Origin: Desmodesmus armatus | Lineage: Eukaryota > Chlorophyta > Chlorophyceae > Sphaeropleales > Scenedesmaceae | Reading direction: 5' to 3' | Length of the DNA: 64,000 bases | Assembly (NCBI GenBank): GCA_007449985.2 | Contig: VIIQ02000086.1 | Coordinates: forward strand, 186,001 to 250,000 | Part shown: piece after piece, positions 13,901-25,790 of the stretch | Numbering within the stretch: position 1 is the first letter of the stretch | How the letters are laid out: each line of letters opens with the position of its first letter | Program-made: the position numbers and the translations under genes | Notes under the pieces: model-generated | What the model saw: the letters and a program-made list of their open reading frames with translations, nothing else | Told to the model about the DNA's origin: nothing | The model's database searches: none

Positions 13901-14266
13901 CTGGTGGCAGCAGCTCACCGAGCGAAACCGATAGTGTTGTGGAAAGACTGAGCGTTGAAGAACACAAAATGAAAGGAAGAAGATGAGCCCCAGCAGAGCA
14001 TTGAGCCACAACCTGTACAAGGGGGGCAACAACGCGGCAGGCTCATCAACACCCTTGAGGTCAGCACACTCTCACCCTGCTCAGCACAAGCAGTTGCACG
14101 CATGCAAGGTCACTCACGATGTTGTTAGCTGTGAGTCTGTGACTCTGTTGTCCGTTATGTACAAGATGTCCTGCTGGGTCTGCTGTCTGCTGAGGTTGCT
14201 GAAGACAGCAGCCACAGCTGGCAAGCTGTCGTTCAGCAGGCCCCCTGGTCTGCCAAGACCCTCCAT
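1952..14266 (-). CDS. Giant OSCA/CSC1-type (DUF221, RSN1_7TM) stress-gated cation channel
   Basis: Members of this family are plasma-membrane or endomembrane mechanosensitive/osmosensitive cation channels. I join 22 exons: 14266-14118, 14012-13919, 13765-13704, 13510-13441, 13178-13109, 12871-12760, 12560-12457, 12295-12186, 11953-11187, 10946-10246, 10198-8839, 8671-8412, 8123-7580, 7351-4796, 4603-4445, 4168-3980, 3779-3627, 3600-3499, 3413-3324, 3133-2896, 2695-2338, 2150-1952. This gives about 2815 residues; the family is usually 700-900. TM0 is LWLNALLGLIFFLSFCVLQ near residue 51. The family landmark SSGLDAVV follows, then TM1/TM2 (to residue 220), the cytosolic strand YAVLVTDV (about 1269), its partner helix (DVVSATFSRLF, about 2208), WFVLFKTQSAAMMAA, and the pore-domain helices from about residue 2390. 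Insertions of roughly 1000 and 900 Ser/Gly/Gln/Ala-rich residues split the cytosolic domain. One base seems missing near 11539-11543. The 47-nt intron 10199-10245 may instead be an indel, and exon 3600-3499 is less certain. Confidence 0.85.
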
Positions 14267-16202
14267 TACGTTGTTGTGAGCAGCTGGATGCAGCTGCTTC
14301 GGCTATGGGCCTATCTCATGCTGTCTGTTGCTTTCTTTTGACTTTCTCAGAAGTGCTGTCTGCGAGCGTGGATGCATAGACGTCGTGACAGATGCAGACA
14401 GTCTCAAAAAGATACATGATAGGCGAAGTGATGCTGAAACTGGCCTTGACAAACCCTTGACGGTTACACATGACCGGTCACGCCAACATAAGCATTCTGC
14501 CAACAAGGCATGATTCCCCATTTTCCGTTTGTCGAAATTGTGTATGAATGTGCACATACAGCTGCAGCTGACACCACAGGACGGTGTTTCAAGTCTAACT
14601 AGCAATTTGTCCCGGGTGCCAGGTGGGCCAGGTGGCCTCCCGAGGAGGCTGCAGGCACCCCAAGAGGTGGCAAAGGCAACTGAGGTCTGGGGCTGCTGCT
14701 ATGCGTGTGCTGAAATGTCCACAAAGTCTGTGGGATGTCAAGGCCTTGCAGCCCCCCTCCACCTTTACAACAAGCGCCTGTCGTGTCACATGCGCATGGC
14801 TTGAATGTGACGTGCTCTGACACTAGCTGCAATTGTGGCAGCGAAACACAAGTGCGCTCGGGCATGATCAGGACCATATGAGTGGGCACCTCTGGCAGCG
14901 ATCTGACTGCATCAGTCACTGAGTGCTCTGCAGTCACTGCAGAGTGTAATCAGTGGCTGTTTTGTTTCTTGTTTCTTGCTGATGACAGGTTGAGGTTGAC
15001 ATGCGTTTTTTGTAGTTACAGCAATCAGGCCTGAAAGCAGCCCCAGACACTCAAGCACTCAGTCACTGATAGGATGCCGCAGACAAAGCTGCTCTCAGCA
15101 GTGAGGCACTGCTGACCTACCGGTAACAAACACCTCTGACTTTCGGCAATGGCCTCCAGCACACCCTGTCACCAACACACCATCACCAGCTGCATGTCAG
15201 CCTGGTGCACCAAGAATGGTTGGGGGAGGAAGGGAGTCCAGGCGCCAATAGGGGATTGCTAGCACACTCATGTCAACACTACAGCGCTTGATAGCTTGGA
15301 CGGCTAACTTGGACGGCTGTGACAGCCGTCAGGAACACCAGGGGGGTCTGGTGATTGACTGATGAGGGCCAAGCAAGGTATCCAGTAACGGCTGTCTGCA
15401 GCCAGCGGGCACATTGCCTGCTGAACAATGCAGCAAGCGCACCACAACCGCCAGCCGCAGCAAACCACAGGAGCTGGACAGTGCGGTGACAGAGAGAACA
15501 CAGTACTAAGCTGCCAACAGTTCATATGCAACAGGACATGTCAAAGCAGAGCCCACAACCCCTACTCTTATGTACCGGATACCATAGAGGTGCACCAGAT
15601 TAGGCCACCAACTGCATCATCAACATAGTCACCAACGCAACCAGCTGACGCATGTACACATCGACACAGCACCATCCGCTGGTGCTGTAAGCCATCCACT
15701 GGCTGTTGGCGCACACAACACACAACATACGGCCAACAGAACATGACCAACCAACTAATGCCAGCTAGCATCTGCACGAACACAGGGTGAGCAGGCCTGC
15801 CATGCAGCTGCCCTGCTTCCCTTCCGTAATGCCTGGTCAAACAGACCCGCAGGGGTGCACCACACATGTCACAGCAACCGTCACGACTGCTACTGCTGCC
15901 GTGAATGTGCAGAGCACTTAGCCACCCTGATTGCGCATGCCGCAAAGGGTCGGCACCACACCCACCATAACACACACATGTGCGTCAATGACACTGCTGC
16001 CACATCAGCAACCGGGCCAGGCCTGCCAGATACACCGCCACAGGTACAGCTGCGGTTTCAGCAGCTGTTGCTCAAGCGGTCAGCAGCCGCGGGCCTGGCA
16101 TAAGCGCTGCAAGCGGGCCACGACTGCAGGATTGCTGCGGCTAGCGAGGAGTGAGGGTTGAAGGGGCCTTGTAGGGCCATGTAGCACCATGCAACATGGG
16201 TG
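14267..16202. other. Intergenic region: channel promoter and phosphatase 3' UTR
   Basis: No coding sequence is supported. The right part must hold the 3' UTR of the PLAT-PP2C gene and the left part the promoter of the channel gene. I saw no convincing TATA box. It contains a 19-bp palindrome at 15312-15330 and a duplicated 10-mer (TTGGACGGCT) just upstream of and overlapping it. TTACA at 15016-15020 is a possible minus-strand polyadenylation signal, but it lies about 1.2 kb beyond the phosphatase stop. Confidence 0.4.
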
Positions 16203-19200
16203 TCAGCTGATGACGGCCACTAGCACGGTGATGTCATCCGGCTTGCCACCAGAGTAAACCATGTCAAACGCCTCCGTGGCTGCTCGGCTGTACGGCGTGA
16301 CTCTGTGCTTGTCGATGCTGTTGTCAAAGGCAACCTGCAGGCACACCACCACAGCAGCACATACTCAGCACAGAGGTGACACAGGTGGATGAACAGATGA
16401 CACAGGTGGATGCACAGGGTCCACCCTGCAGGCAGCGCTCTCTGCTAGCATGCCATGTGTGAAAAAATCTCCACTGGCACAACGCCACCTTCAAAGCCTT
16501 GCACCAGAGCCCTTCCCTCACCTTGGCTATCCGCTGTGCCATGGCTGCAGGCTTGGCCCCTGCTGCAATGAGCTTGGACACCTCGCTCACCACCTCCAGC
16601 TCACTCATGTTGTCCAGCAGCCCATCAGAGCCCATGACAATCACGTCACCAGACACCACAGGCAGTGCCGCCAGGTCTGCATCACAGGGGCTGTTGGCGT
16701 ACCGGTGGTGGCCCAGCTGGTAGGGGCAGCCAAACTCGTGCTCCAGCTGCGCTGTGCGGAACTTCACACACATCTGCGCCGCAGCAAAAACACCAAAACA
16801 ATAAGACGCCGATCTTCAGCCAACCAAGCAACCAACCTGACCAATGCTTGCAGCTGCTGCTGCAAGTACTACTGCGGTATCAGCCTGAGCTGCTGCGAGT
16901 GAAATAAAGGCCAACACTCTGCGGCTGGGTTACAGTCTGCCAAGACCCCTGCCGCAACCAGTCTCCAAGTCAGTCTCATTGTCATCTCACCTCCAAGTCG
17001 CCGTGCTGAACTGCACGGGGCCCCACTATCAAGAAGCCAGAGTCCCCGAGCGTTGCTGCCTGCATCCTGCCTGTGTCCTTGTTGATGGTCAGTAGGCACG
17101 CTGTGCAGCTGCCCTGGACCCCCTCACTCTCAACATGCCGCGCAGCAGTGGTCAAGACTGCAGGCAGCAGGGATACAGGCAGCACAACACATTGCTGCAT
17201 ACTGCTGCTGGCCAAACGATAAGTTGCCCTACACAACAGACCTCCCCTACTCAGTCCCCTGCCACAAGGACTACTGAAGGCAGGTGCTTGACTCTATCTT
17301 TCAGGAGGTCAGGTAAGTGACTGTGCCTGACAAACTTCAGCTTGGGCACTGGCGGCATGGCGCTTAGTACAACAGGCAGGCAGCACTGCCAGTCACAGCA
17401 GCAGCCTGGTGATGGTGCTGGGCTCAAGGCAACTCACTCTTGTACACGTCCTCACAGCCCGCCGCCACCATGTGCTGGCAAGTCTCCATGAGCGTGCGCG
17501 CCATGGTGCCAGAATCAATGCCCAGCTCCTTCCACATGTACACACCATCAGCAACACCCATGCCAAACACGTTCCTGCGGGGCAGCAGCAGCAGCAGCAG
17601 CAACAAAGGGAAGCGCAGTCAGTCACACAAACACAAACATAAGTGTGATGACACAACTGCAGTAATAGTGGCTTTGCCAGCTGCTGCGCTGATCCTGATC
17701 CTTTCTCACGCCTCCTGTTTGAGTAAAAGCAGCTGCAAGCCAAGTGTGCATGAGCGGCTGCTGGCTGCTGCTGCTTTGTTTGGAGTCAGGTAGTCCACGC
17801 TGTCCAGCCTGCAGCAAAGCCAAACACCCCACAACCCAGCAAATGGCATACTCACTGCCCACTGGCGTAGAAGTATGCGTCTTCGCCACCATAGCCAAAG
17901 CCCTTCATGTTCACACCCCGAATCTTGTTCTTGATCACCTGCAGCAGCAACACAGAGTGCAACAGCAAGGTGCTCAGACTGTTCCATGTTGTGATTGGCA
18001 GATGCAGCTAGCCAGAGCGCAGCTGCTGACATCAGCTGCATCTGCCACTCAGGCAACCTATGCGCAAGTGCACTGTGAGCCACACAGCAGGCAGCGATAT
18101 CGATGCATGCATACTTCCGTGCTTGGCGGGCCTGCCCCATCAGTGCTGCTGCTGCTGCTGTGCTGCTGCTCTGCTGTGCCGACGCTGGGTGCTGTGCACA
18201 CCTAACTGACAAACATGCTGATGCAGAGCAGTGCCTGTAGCAGCTGCTGCGTTAGCTCCTGATCGAGCTGCTGCCTGCTGACCTTTTCAGGGTGCGGGAA
18301 GGCAACGCCTGAGACTGTCACAGCCACAGGGCGGGGCTGGGGGTCAGGCACAATGTCTGTTGCAACCAGAGGTGCCAGGTTCCGCTCCAGAGCCCCTGTC
18401 AGGTGGACAGAAAGGGCAGGGAGCAGCCGCAAACATGAGGACAGCTGGACTGAGGCACCCATGCAACCTGATCAGCCCAGCCTTTCAACTGCTGACTAGG
18501 GCTGCCACAAGCTGGTGCAGTGACAGAGGGTGCATGCATACCCACATGGGCCAAGTCAGTGCGCACATGCTTGCCCAGCTGCCGCCTACCATGATTCTGC
18601 AGCTTTGTGGAGATGAGGGCGTCCGCACTAAGAGGTGCACTGCATGGACATGGCAACGCCATAGCCGAGTTCCGCTCGCACCCCGACCCCCAGGGACCAG
18701 TCAGTCTTACCTTCATAGTCACCACAGTCGCTGTGGCCAAACCACGAGTTGCAGGGGAACAGGTAGTGCTCGCCATGGGGGCCACGCACCACCACTGCCT
18801 CCAGGTACCACCCCTCCCCTGTGTCCGTGCAGCTGCTCTTTTCCCGCTCAATGAACACCCGCCGCAGAGGCCCTATCCCCTGCGGAACTGGCACCTCAAA
18901 GGTGATCTTCGAGCCTCGCTGCAGCCCCTCCTCATGACTGTTGCCTATCACAACCTTTTCTGACTCCCCATGGCTGCCCACCAGCTGCACAAACGCTGCA
19001 CTGCTTGTGCCAGCCCCCCGCACGTTGCCTGTGACTACACTGACTTCATAGGTATCTATGTCGTTGTGCACCTGCCGAGCTGCGACACCGTAGTTTGCTG
19101 CCTGCAGCGTTGTGCCGCCTGTGCTGGTGCCTGTTATCTCGCTGATGCTGCACAGCTGCTGCTGGGGTGCTGCGCCGCCCAGAAGGGCCGGCCACGAGGG

Positions 19201-19293
19201 CAGCAGCTGCAAGGGCTCTGCTGAAGCTGTTGCAGCTCCTGCTGTTCGCACCAATGAACGTCCGACAAGCCTGGTGAGCTGCTTCAAGGCCAT
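16203..19293 (-). CDS. PLAT/LH2 domain fused to PTC7-like PP2C protein phosphatase
   Basis: A predicted Mg/Mn-dependent Ser/Thr phosphatase of 488 residues. Seven exons: 19293-18711, 18395-18283, 17938-17856, 17574-17438, 17157-16991, 16773-16522, 16334-16203; all junction phases agree. The start ACCATGG at 19293 opens a basic, Ala/Leu-rich N-terminus (MALKQLTRLVGRSLVRTAGA) resembling a mitochondrial or plastid presequence. Residues about 80-195 form a PLAT/LH2 beta-sandwich (YEVSVVTGNVRGAGTS; RVFIEREKSS; WYLEAVVVRGPHGEHYLFPC). The phosphatase starts with FPHPEKV and GGEDAYF, typical of the PTC7/At PP2C80 group. It keeps the metal-binding and catalytic signatures GVADGV, LGDSGFLIVG, MGSDGLLDN and GGKPDDITVLVA. 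PTC7-type phosphatases are usually organellar, so localisation there is inferred. PLAT domains bind lipid or protein partners; a lipid-tethered organellar phosphatase is my inference. Confidence 0.85.
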
Positions 19294-20129
19294 GGTTCAG
19301 TGTAGACTGTTGGCTACCAGCAAACTGCCTGCCCAACACATGCTGTGGACCTGCTCTGCCTGCTTCCAGCACACAAGCAAGACGACTGCACTTGTAGCAC
19401 AACCAAAAACGTCGATGGCTGAAGTGACGTCGTGACACCAACAAAAAGCCCCAATGACTGTGGCTGAAGGACACCTGGGCTGTTGCTGCCGGGTGGACTG
19501 TGTGCTGCCTCGAGAGCTGGCGCGAAGCCCTGGTGCCAGAACAAAAGGGGGGCAGTCTTGAGTCGGTAAAGCAAGGCCTTGGCCCGAGATGTCGCGAGTA
19601 GGGTTGCTACAAGGGTTGCTAAGGGCGAAACAGCGTTCCAGTGGCAAACATCCAAAGCACTCTGATACGTACGGCTGGCACTGAAACACTGATATGAAAT
19701 GAATGGTGTAGAAGTCGCGTAACGCCGTGGTCCGATTTTCACACTTTCATGCATGAACAGATCACCGGTGAGCTGGTCAACTGCTACACTGGTGCACAGG
19801 GGAAGCAAATTAGGGCATAATGGTGCTCATTGACGTTGTACGTTGTGCTGCGGGTCCATGGGCATGATTAATTGTTGGCTTGGGAGGCCAGCCTGGCATG
19901 GCATGGCAGGTTGGATGGTTTCATTTGCATCCTCAGCAGATGCAGGGGCCTAGGGAGTTATCAAAATGAACCTGTAGGCTTCTCATTGACTATGGCAGGG
20001 CACTCAGCGCATAGCGCATATGATCCTGGGCACACCATGTTGCTGCTGACAGACACACTTGCGTGACTGTGCGTATTCACTTGCGCGCTCACACATACGT
20101 TACAAGTCACCAGTACTACCGCACTGCAC
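19294..20129. other. Intergenic region between PLAT-PP2C and PLGG1
   Basis: This stretch holds the promoter and 5' UTR of the phosphatase and the 3' UTR of PLGG1. TTACA at 20100-20104 reads TGTAA on the minus strand but is only 26 nt beyond the PLGG1 stop, so it may not be the signal used. No splice-supported coding exon was found; the antisense-type open frames at 19297-19808 look like chance. Confidence 0.4.
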
Positions 20130-22050
20130 TCAACCCACGATGCCAATCACTGCGCCACGCACGACGGGGAGGGACATCAGCACCGTCGAGAAGATGCCCA
20201 CCAGCGCGTACGACAGCGCACAGAAAGGCAGCGCCTCTGGCTCCTTGCTGGTCAAGGAAGCCGTGCCCAGCCCACCAGCAGTGCCTGCAGCTGCAAGCCC
20301 ACGCGCGATAGTGTCCTTCACACCGAACTTAGTCATCAAGCCAGGGCCGAAGTTTGCGCCCAGGATGCCTTGCAACAGCACGGCTGCAGCAGTGATGGCC
20401 AAAGGTGCCTCCAGTCCCTGTGCGATGGGCAGGGCGAGCGCCACTGTCACACTGCGTGGGACCAGGGCGCGTGCAAGGCCTGCAGGTGTGGCAGCACACA
20501 GACAGTAGCAGCAATAACCTCAGTGATGCAGGCCAGGGCACGCGGCTATATTCAGTAGGTCTTGTCAACCAAATCACAAGGCTGAGCCTGACACACTTGT
20601 CACATGGCAAAAGGAACACAGCATGGAGCAGGTCCAGAGCCCTGATCTGATCTGCACAGTGCTGGTCGATGTGCTGCGCAAAGAGGCTGCTGCCCTTGAC
20701 ACCCACCTGCAGATAGGCCGATGGCCTTGGCTGCGAAAGCCGTGCTGAACAAGCTGAAGATGCTGCTGAGGATGGTTGCACCCACAATCTCAGGGAAGTG
20801 GCGCTTCATTGTGTCACGCTGGGTGTACACACGGAACCCAAAGCTGATGATCACCAGGCCCAGCAGGCTCATCAGGGCATCACCACCACCCATGGGGCCA
20901 GCACCCTGCAATGCGGTACAAACACGGGACAGTCCTGAGCCAGATCACAGTGCGGCTGGCAGTCGCCAGGCAACAGCGTCCGCAACATGCACAAAGACAG
21001 ACAAACCCAAGGGCGAGCCTGGATGTGCCTGCAGCACATCTCAACCCCTCGATGCCTGTTTGCCAGGACAAGGGACCTGACAAGCTCACAGCGGTCACAT
21101 GGAAGCAGTACAGGGGTGCAACCTCACAGCACCACACCCCAGCCATCTTGCTGTTGTGCTCACCTTAGCGAGGTAGGCCTTCTGTGCTGCTGCGTAGCTG
21201 ATGCCCAGCAGCTTGCCTTGCACGGCCAGGCCAGCATTTGCAACCACAGCTGTCACCAGCACAGGGTGCAACACACCATGGTAGGCCTTGGGGACCAGCT
21301 CGCCTGCAAGATCAGACACAGCCACGGCAACGGCGGCAGGGCACTCAGGGAAACACTACGGGGTGCCCATGGTCCACTCTTTTGCATGCGGTCAGGTGCT
21401 GCCCAGCTGCCTGGGCAGCTACAGGAGGACAAAAGCCGTGGGACCCATGAAACGGGTTTTTCACCCAATTTGAAACAATGGTTGGTCAAGAACAAGCAAG
21501 CTCAGACCCACGCGCCATCTAAACATGCCACGCCGCAACAAAACCAGGCAGCAGCACACTTGACTCACCGATCAGGAAGCCACCCAGAGTGACAGCCAGG
21601 CCGTATGGCAGTGCTGCCTGCTGTGCCAGCTGTGGCCCGCCCACTGCAATCGCTGCAATAGATGCTGCAAAAATGGATCCCCATGCGATGTAGTGCAGGC
21701 TCATGAAGGGAGGGCTGGGCTTGCCCTTTGCAACTTCCTTGACAGGGGTCTTGACAGCCTCGCGGATGGCCACAGTGATCTGAGCTGTGAACATCAGTGT
21801 AGCCACCATGCCCACCGACAGGATGCTCACAATACGCAGGAGGTCAGCACCTGCAGCCAAACACAGCATGCACCACAGCAGCCAGCGCATTTTGCCACAG
21901 TGAGAGCGGGGTGTGCCCTCTTACATGGTTGCACAGGTGGGTCAGTGAGCCACAGTTGGCGCTTGAAACCAAGGAGCGCTAGCTGTGGCTGTCAGGTGCT
22001 GGGCTGCAAAAGCTGCGCGCACAAGCTATTGCTGTTCCGCACACACCACA

Positions 22051-22082
<32 letters not shown>

Positions 22083-24014
22083 AGCAATCAATACAATACC
22101 ACTGTGGTGCTGAACACGTCAGCACACCCACCTGGAATGCCCTGGAGGGCCAGGGGCAGGGTCACCAGTGCTGGCACGTAGAAGATGGGCAGCCAGCGTG
22201 CAATCCAGTTCAGCGCAGGCCCGTAGAATGCCAGGATCTTGTTTGCTGTGTTGTCGCCCACAGCGCACAGCAGCCCAAACACGCCAAACATACCCACCAG
22301 GGCAGATGGGAACTTGATGGCATACTGTGTCAGCACACCCTTGATGGCTGTGTCTGCATAGTACAAGCTCGCCAGGGTGGCCCACAGCTGCAGCCACGGC
22401 AGGACAGAAAAGCCTTCACCACTGCTGGCACTGCTGGCGGCGGGAGCGCTGCCAGCTGCCTTCAGCTGTGGCAGCTGCTTGCTCACGTCGTCGGCGGACA
22501 TGCCGCTTGCGCCTGCGGACACCTTGACCACAAGGTCACGGATCTCTGCACCAAAGGCAGCCACTGCTGCAACCGCCTGCAGCATGCCAACAGCAGCAAC
22601 ATGGATCAGCACTGATGCACCCATAACACCGATGCAACCAACAACACGTTGTTAGTGCCTGGATGCCAGAGACGCTAAACGCCAATGCTGGTCAGCGCCT
22701 GTGCCCTGATGATGCCATGCTGCGCACATACGTATCCGCCACCAACATGCACTGGGGCAGTACAAACTGACTGTTTGCCAAGAACCCAGGGGAGTCCAAA
22801 TCGCACCTCGTCAAGGGCCTTTGCGGGGCCCCATGCCTGGCTGTTGAGCTGGTTGCGGACGTCGTTGGCACGGGCAACAAACCTGCTCAGCACAGCATCG
22901 ATCTGGGCCTCAACCTCAGGCCTGCCAGCTGCAGCCACCAAACAGAGGACAAACATAGGCACACTCGTCAACAGGACAGTGACAAGTTGTCATTTACAAC
23001 CCACGTGTTGTGATGCAACTGGCGCCAACTGTTTGATGACGTAGCCTAGCAGTGCTGAGGCTACTGCTGTTGAAGTGCAACCTGCTGCTGACACATGGAA
23101 GTAAGGCATAGGCTGGCAGGCCAGCCACACACACTCCAGCCCACAACATGTCCTGGGAGTGTGTGACCTGATGTGGGCAGATACAGACTGCTGCTTTCAG
23201 TCAAGGCTTCCCCACCTGCAACAGTCTCCTTCACCATCTGACCCTTCTCAATGGCACGTGTGACCATGCTGTCGATGGCCAGGCCTGCTGCCTTGCTGCT
23301 GCTGCCGGCATCACGCTTCACAGCTGCCACACTGCTGGAGACATCAGCCACAAGGCCGTCGATGCCAGAGACGGCGCTGTTGGCCACCTTCAGTGTCTGC
23401 ACAGCCATAAACAGCACCAGGGTCATGCCACAGGTTGATAGCCTGTTCCGACACATAAAGACGCCCTGGTGGGTGCTTAGTCTGCCACACAAACGTAAGA
23501 AACACACCCCTATCTACACCAAGATCCATGCAATCAAAATACGATACAGGCAGCCGACGCAGGGGCATATCCATGACGCCTTCCATGCTGCATGATGCCA
23601 CTGTGCCAGCACAGCACAGCCATCTCACCTGGGCCTTCAGGTCCTCCACTGCTGCTGCTGCGCTCTGCTTCACCACCTCTGCCTGCTTGGCAACACTCTC
23701 CTTGGCAGCATCAGCCTGCTTGCTAACGTTATCCAGGAAGTCCTTAGCAGCGTCACCAGCAGCCCCTGTAGCAAAAGTGGTGCACATCAAGTGCCAGGGT
23801 GTAGCGACCAGTGACAGGGGTTGCCCTTTCCCTGAGGGATTTTGAGCCAGCACTGGCCCTGTCTGCTGCAGTAATCGCGTTACAAACCTGATGATCGTGT
23901 CACCACCGTTGATTTGGCTAGCCGCAGGGGCTGGATCTTGACAGGGCAGGGCAGCCTGTTGGCACAAACGCCTGCACGCAAGCTGTGCCTGCTGATCATC
24001 ACGGATGCCTGCAT
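20130..24014 (-). CDS. PLGG1: Plastidal glycolate/glycerate translocator PLGG1 (LrgA-LrgB fusion)
   Basis: This inner-envelope transporter exports glycolate from, and imports glycerate into, the chloroplast during photorespiration. Nine exons: 24014-23888, 23765-23629, 23396-23216, 22928-22807, 22576-22132, 21850-21569, 21303-21164, 20905-20707, 20479-20130, all in phase, 660 residues. The first exon is short and easily missed; it encodes a textbook transit peptide (MQASVMISRHSLRAGVCANR). Residues about 43-190 are polar, Ala/Lys/Val-rich and helical, without membrane segments. LrgA-type helices follow (for example LQLWATLASLYYADTAIKGV). The LrgB half starts near residue 430 and ends with RSVTVALALP, GANFGPGLMTKFGVKDTIAR and SLTSKEPEALPFCALSYALV, which are diagnostic. 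Arabidopsis PLGG1 is about 510 residues, so the helical spacer is an algal addition. A CTG/CAG run sits in the intron at 22050-22084. Confidence 0.93.
22050..22084. repeat. Intronic trinucleotide (CTG/CAG)n microsatellite
   Basis: About eleven tandem CTG units lie in PLGG1 intron 5 (between exons 22576-22132 and 21850-21569). Outside the coding frame the run is likely to be length-variable between isolates. Confidence 0.9.
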
Positions 24015-24715
24015 ACTGCCTTTCTATGTTGTGGCCGAAGCGTGAGAGACTTTAGGAGGCAGCTCCGACACTTCCGCCGAAGGAAAGGAAGGGCTTCAAC
24101 GATCAACCCCAATGATCTACTTGGACGAGTGACCGTGCATGCACAGCTTAGCCTGATGCGACAAGCCAGTCATACTAGTGTGACTTACAAACAACCTCAA
24201 AGGCGGGATTGGCGGGGTCACGTAGCCAACCGCGTTTCAAACCTGCAACAGCCCGGCGGATAGGGTCCCCACTACTGTTCCCATTGGCAGCAGAAAAGAG
24301 GAGAGGATCAGCCGCAGCTGTTGCGACTTGACTTTGTCTAATGGTGTGACTAGGAACAGTGCTGGCACAGCCATCATCGAGAAAAAAAGGAGCTTGGCTG
24401 TGGCAAGGTGGCTGACAAGCACAGTAATCCCCTGCAGGCGACTGTTGCGAAGCAGTGAGTTTAAGAGGGTCAACAATCCAGGGTCAACATTCCAGGTACA
24501 CACCTATCTGCCAGCCCTGCCACATTTGTGTGCACAGCTGCAGGCTGTCCAATCCCCCATTCCTCGACCATAGTGGGCTGTTGGTGGCGTTGTTGGCACA
24601 TGGAGCCCCTCCTCCCCTACTACCAACTCAAGACTGCCGCCCACTCACTGAGAAGCAGGCTGCACATCCCTCCCTTGCCAGGCTGGCCTTGAGTGGATCA
24701 TACACCTTGAGTGAA

Positions 24716-24773
24716 TCACACACAAAGCGAATGCAAGCTGAATTAATTCAGCTTGCATTCGCTTTGTGTGTGA
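24716..24773. repeat. Perfect 58-bp spacerless palindrome
   Basis: Two 29-bp arms are exact inverted copies with no spacer; the centre GAATTAATTC lies between 24744 and 24745. The arms carry TCACACACAAAGCG and its complement. Matching stops cleanly on both sides. Such a sequence could extrude a cruciform, act as a tip of a fold-back element, or be an assembly fold-back artefact. Confidence 0.95.
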
Positions 24774-25748
24774 ATATTCAGTGACTGGCTGTGCCATGGC
24801 TGCGAAGCACTGCACAGGTGACCTGCCTGCCGTACATCACACAGCTTACAAGGGATATGTCCCATTCTCCGTGTGGCAAAGTGATGCTGTACATATCTAC
24901 ACGACAAAATGCACACGCAGTGACATCAACAATGCAACTGAAGAAATTGTACTGTAAATGAGTGGTCACCACCCTGATTGTGGCCCCAACTCTTCTTGCC
25001 CCTATTGTGTGTGAAACATGCACCACACACAAGACCACAAGACCATGCCTCAAAATGACGGGCAAGATGCCTTCATCCAAATCACGCCCTCCCACAGAGG
25101 GCAGAAGGTGCAAACCCAGATCCCACCCACACGCTAGTTTGCAAAACGCTGGAGACCACTGACGTGGACCCTCACACTCTGGGAAGCCTGCTGAGTTGAC
25201 AGACCAACACACCACTCACATAGCAAAGAACCGCTGACAACTCACAGCAAAGAATGCCACTGGCCAACGGCGTCAATAATACCAAGCAGCAACTGCCGCC
25301 AGCCCACACCCATAAAGAACACAATCTAGCCGACGTGCCCCACAAAAGGACAGCGTGTGTGACTGCCAAATAACCCTGTTTGCCTGATCCACAACTGAGC
25401 GACCTGCTGAACACTGTGTATCACGAGCAAGTTGGAGCCTTTCAGGTTTCTGCACAGTAGCAGCCAACCAACCATGCTGCGCAATGTTGTACAATGATGT
25501 CCGCGAAAGCATGTGAGTGTGGAAGATAATAAGCGATCCACAGCTGCAGGCTTGACACACAACCACCCTTCATCTGGCCTTGACCCCGTGCATGTACTTC
25601 TTGAGCGCCTGCTCCATCATCTGCATCAGCACCAGCATGACAACAGCGGCCGTTTGACAGCTCTAGCCTCTAGCTTCACACATGCTTGCACAGAAGGTAT
25701 TACCATATTGCAACGACCTCGTATGAGGAAGTTGCTTAGGAGGCGTAT

Positions 25749-25790
25749 AGGCTCCCCCCTCCCCCCGGAGGGGGGGAGGGGCAGGCCAAT
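25749..25790. repeat. GC-rich imperfect palindrome
   Basis: A block of C runs interrupted by single T is followed directly by a matching block of G runs interrupted by single A. Together they form a nearly complete stem of about 18 bp with CCGG at its centre. No neighbouring gene explains it. Confidence 0.7.
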
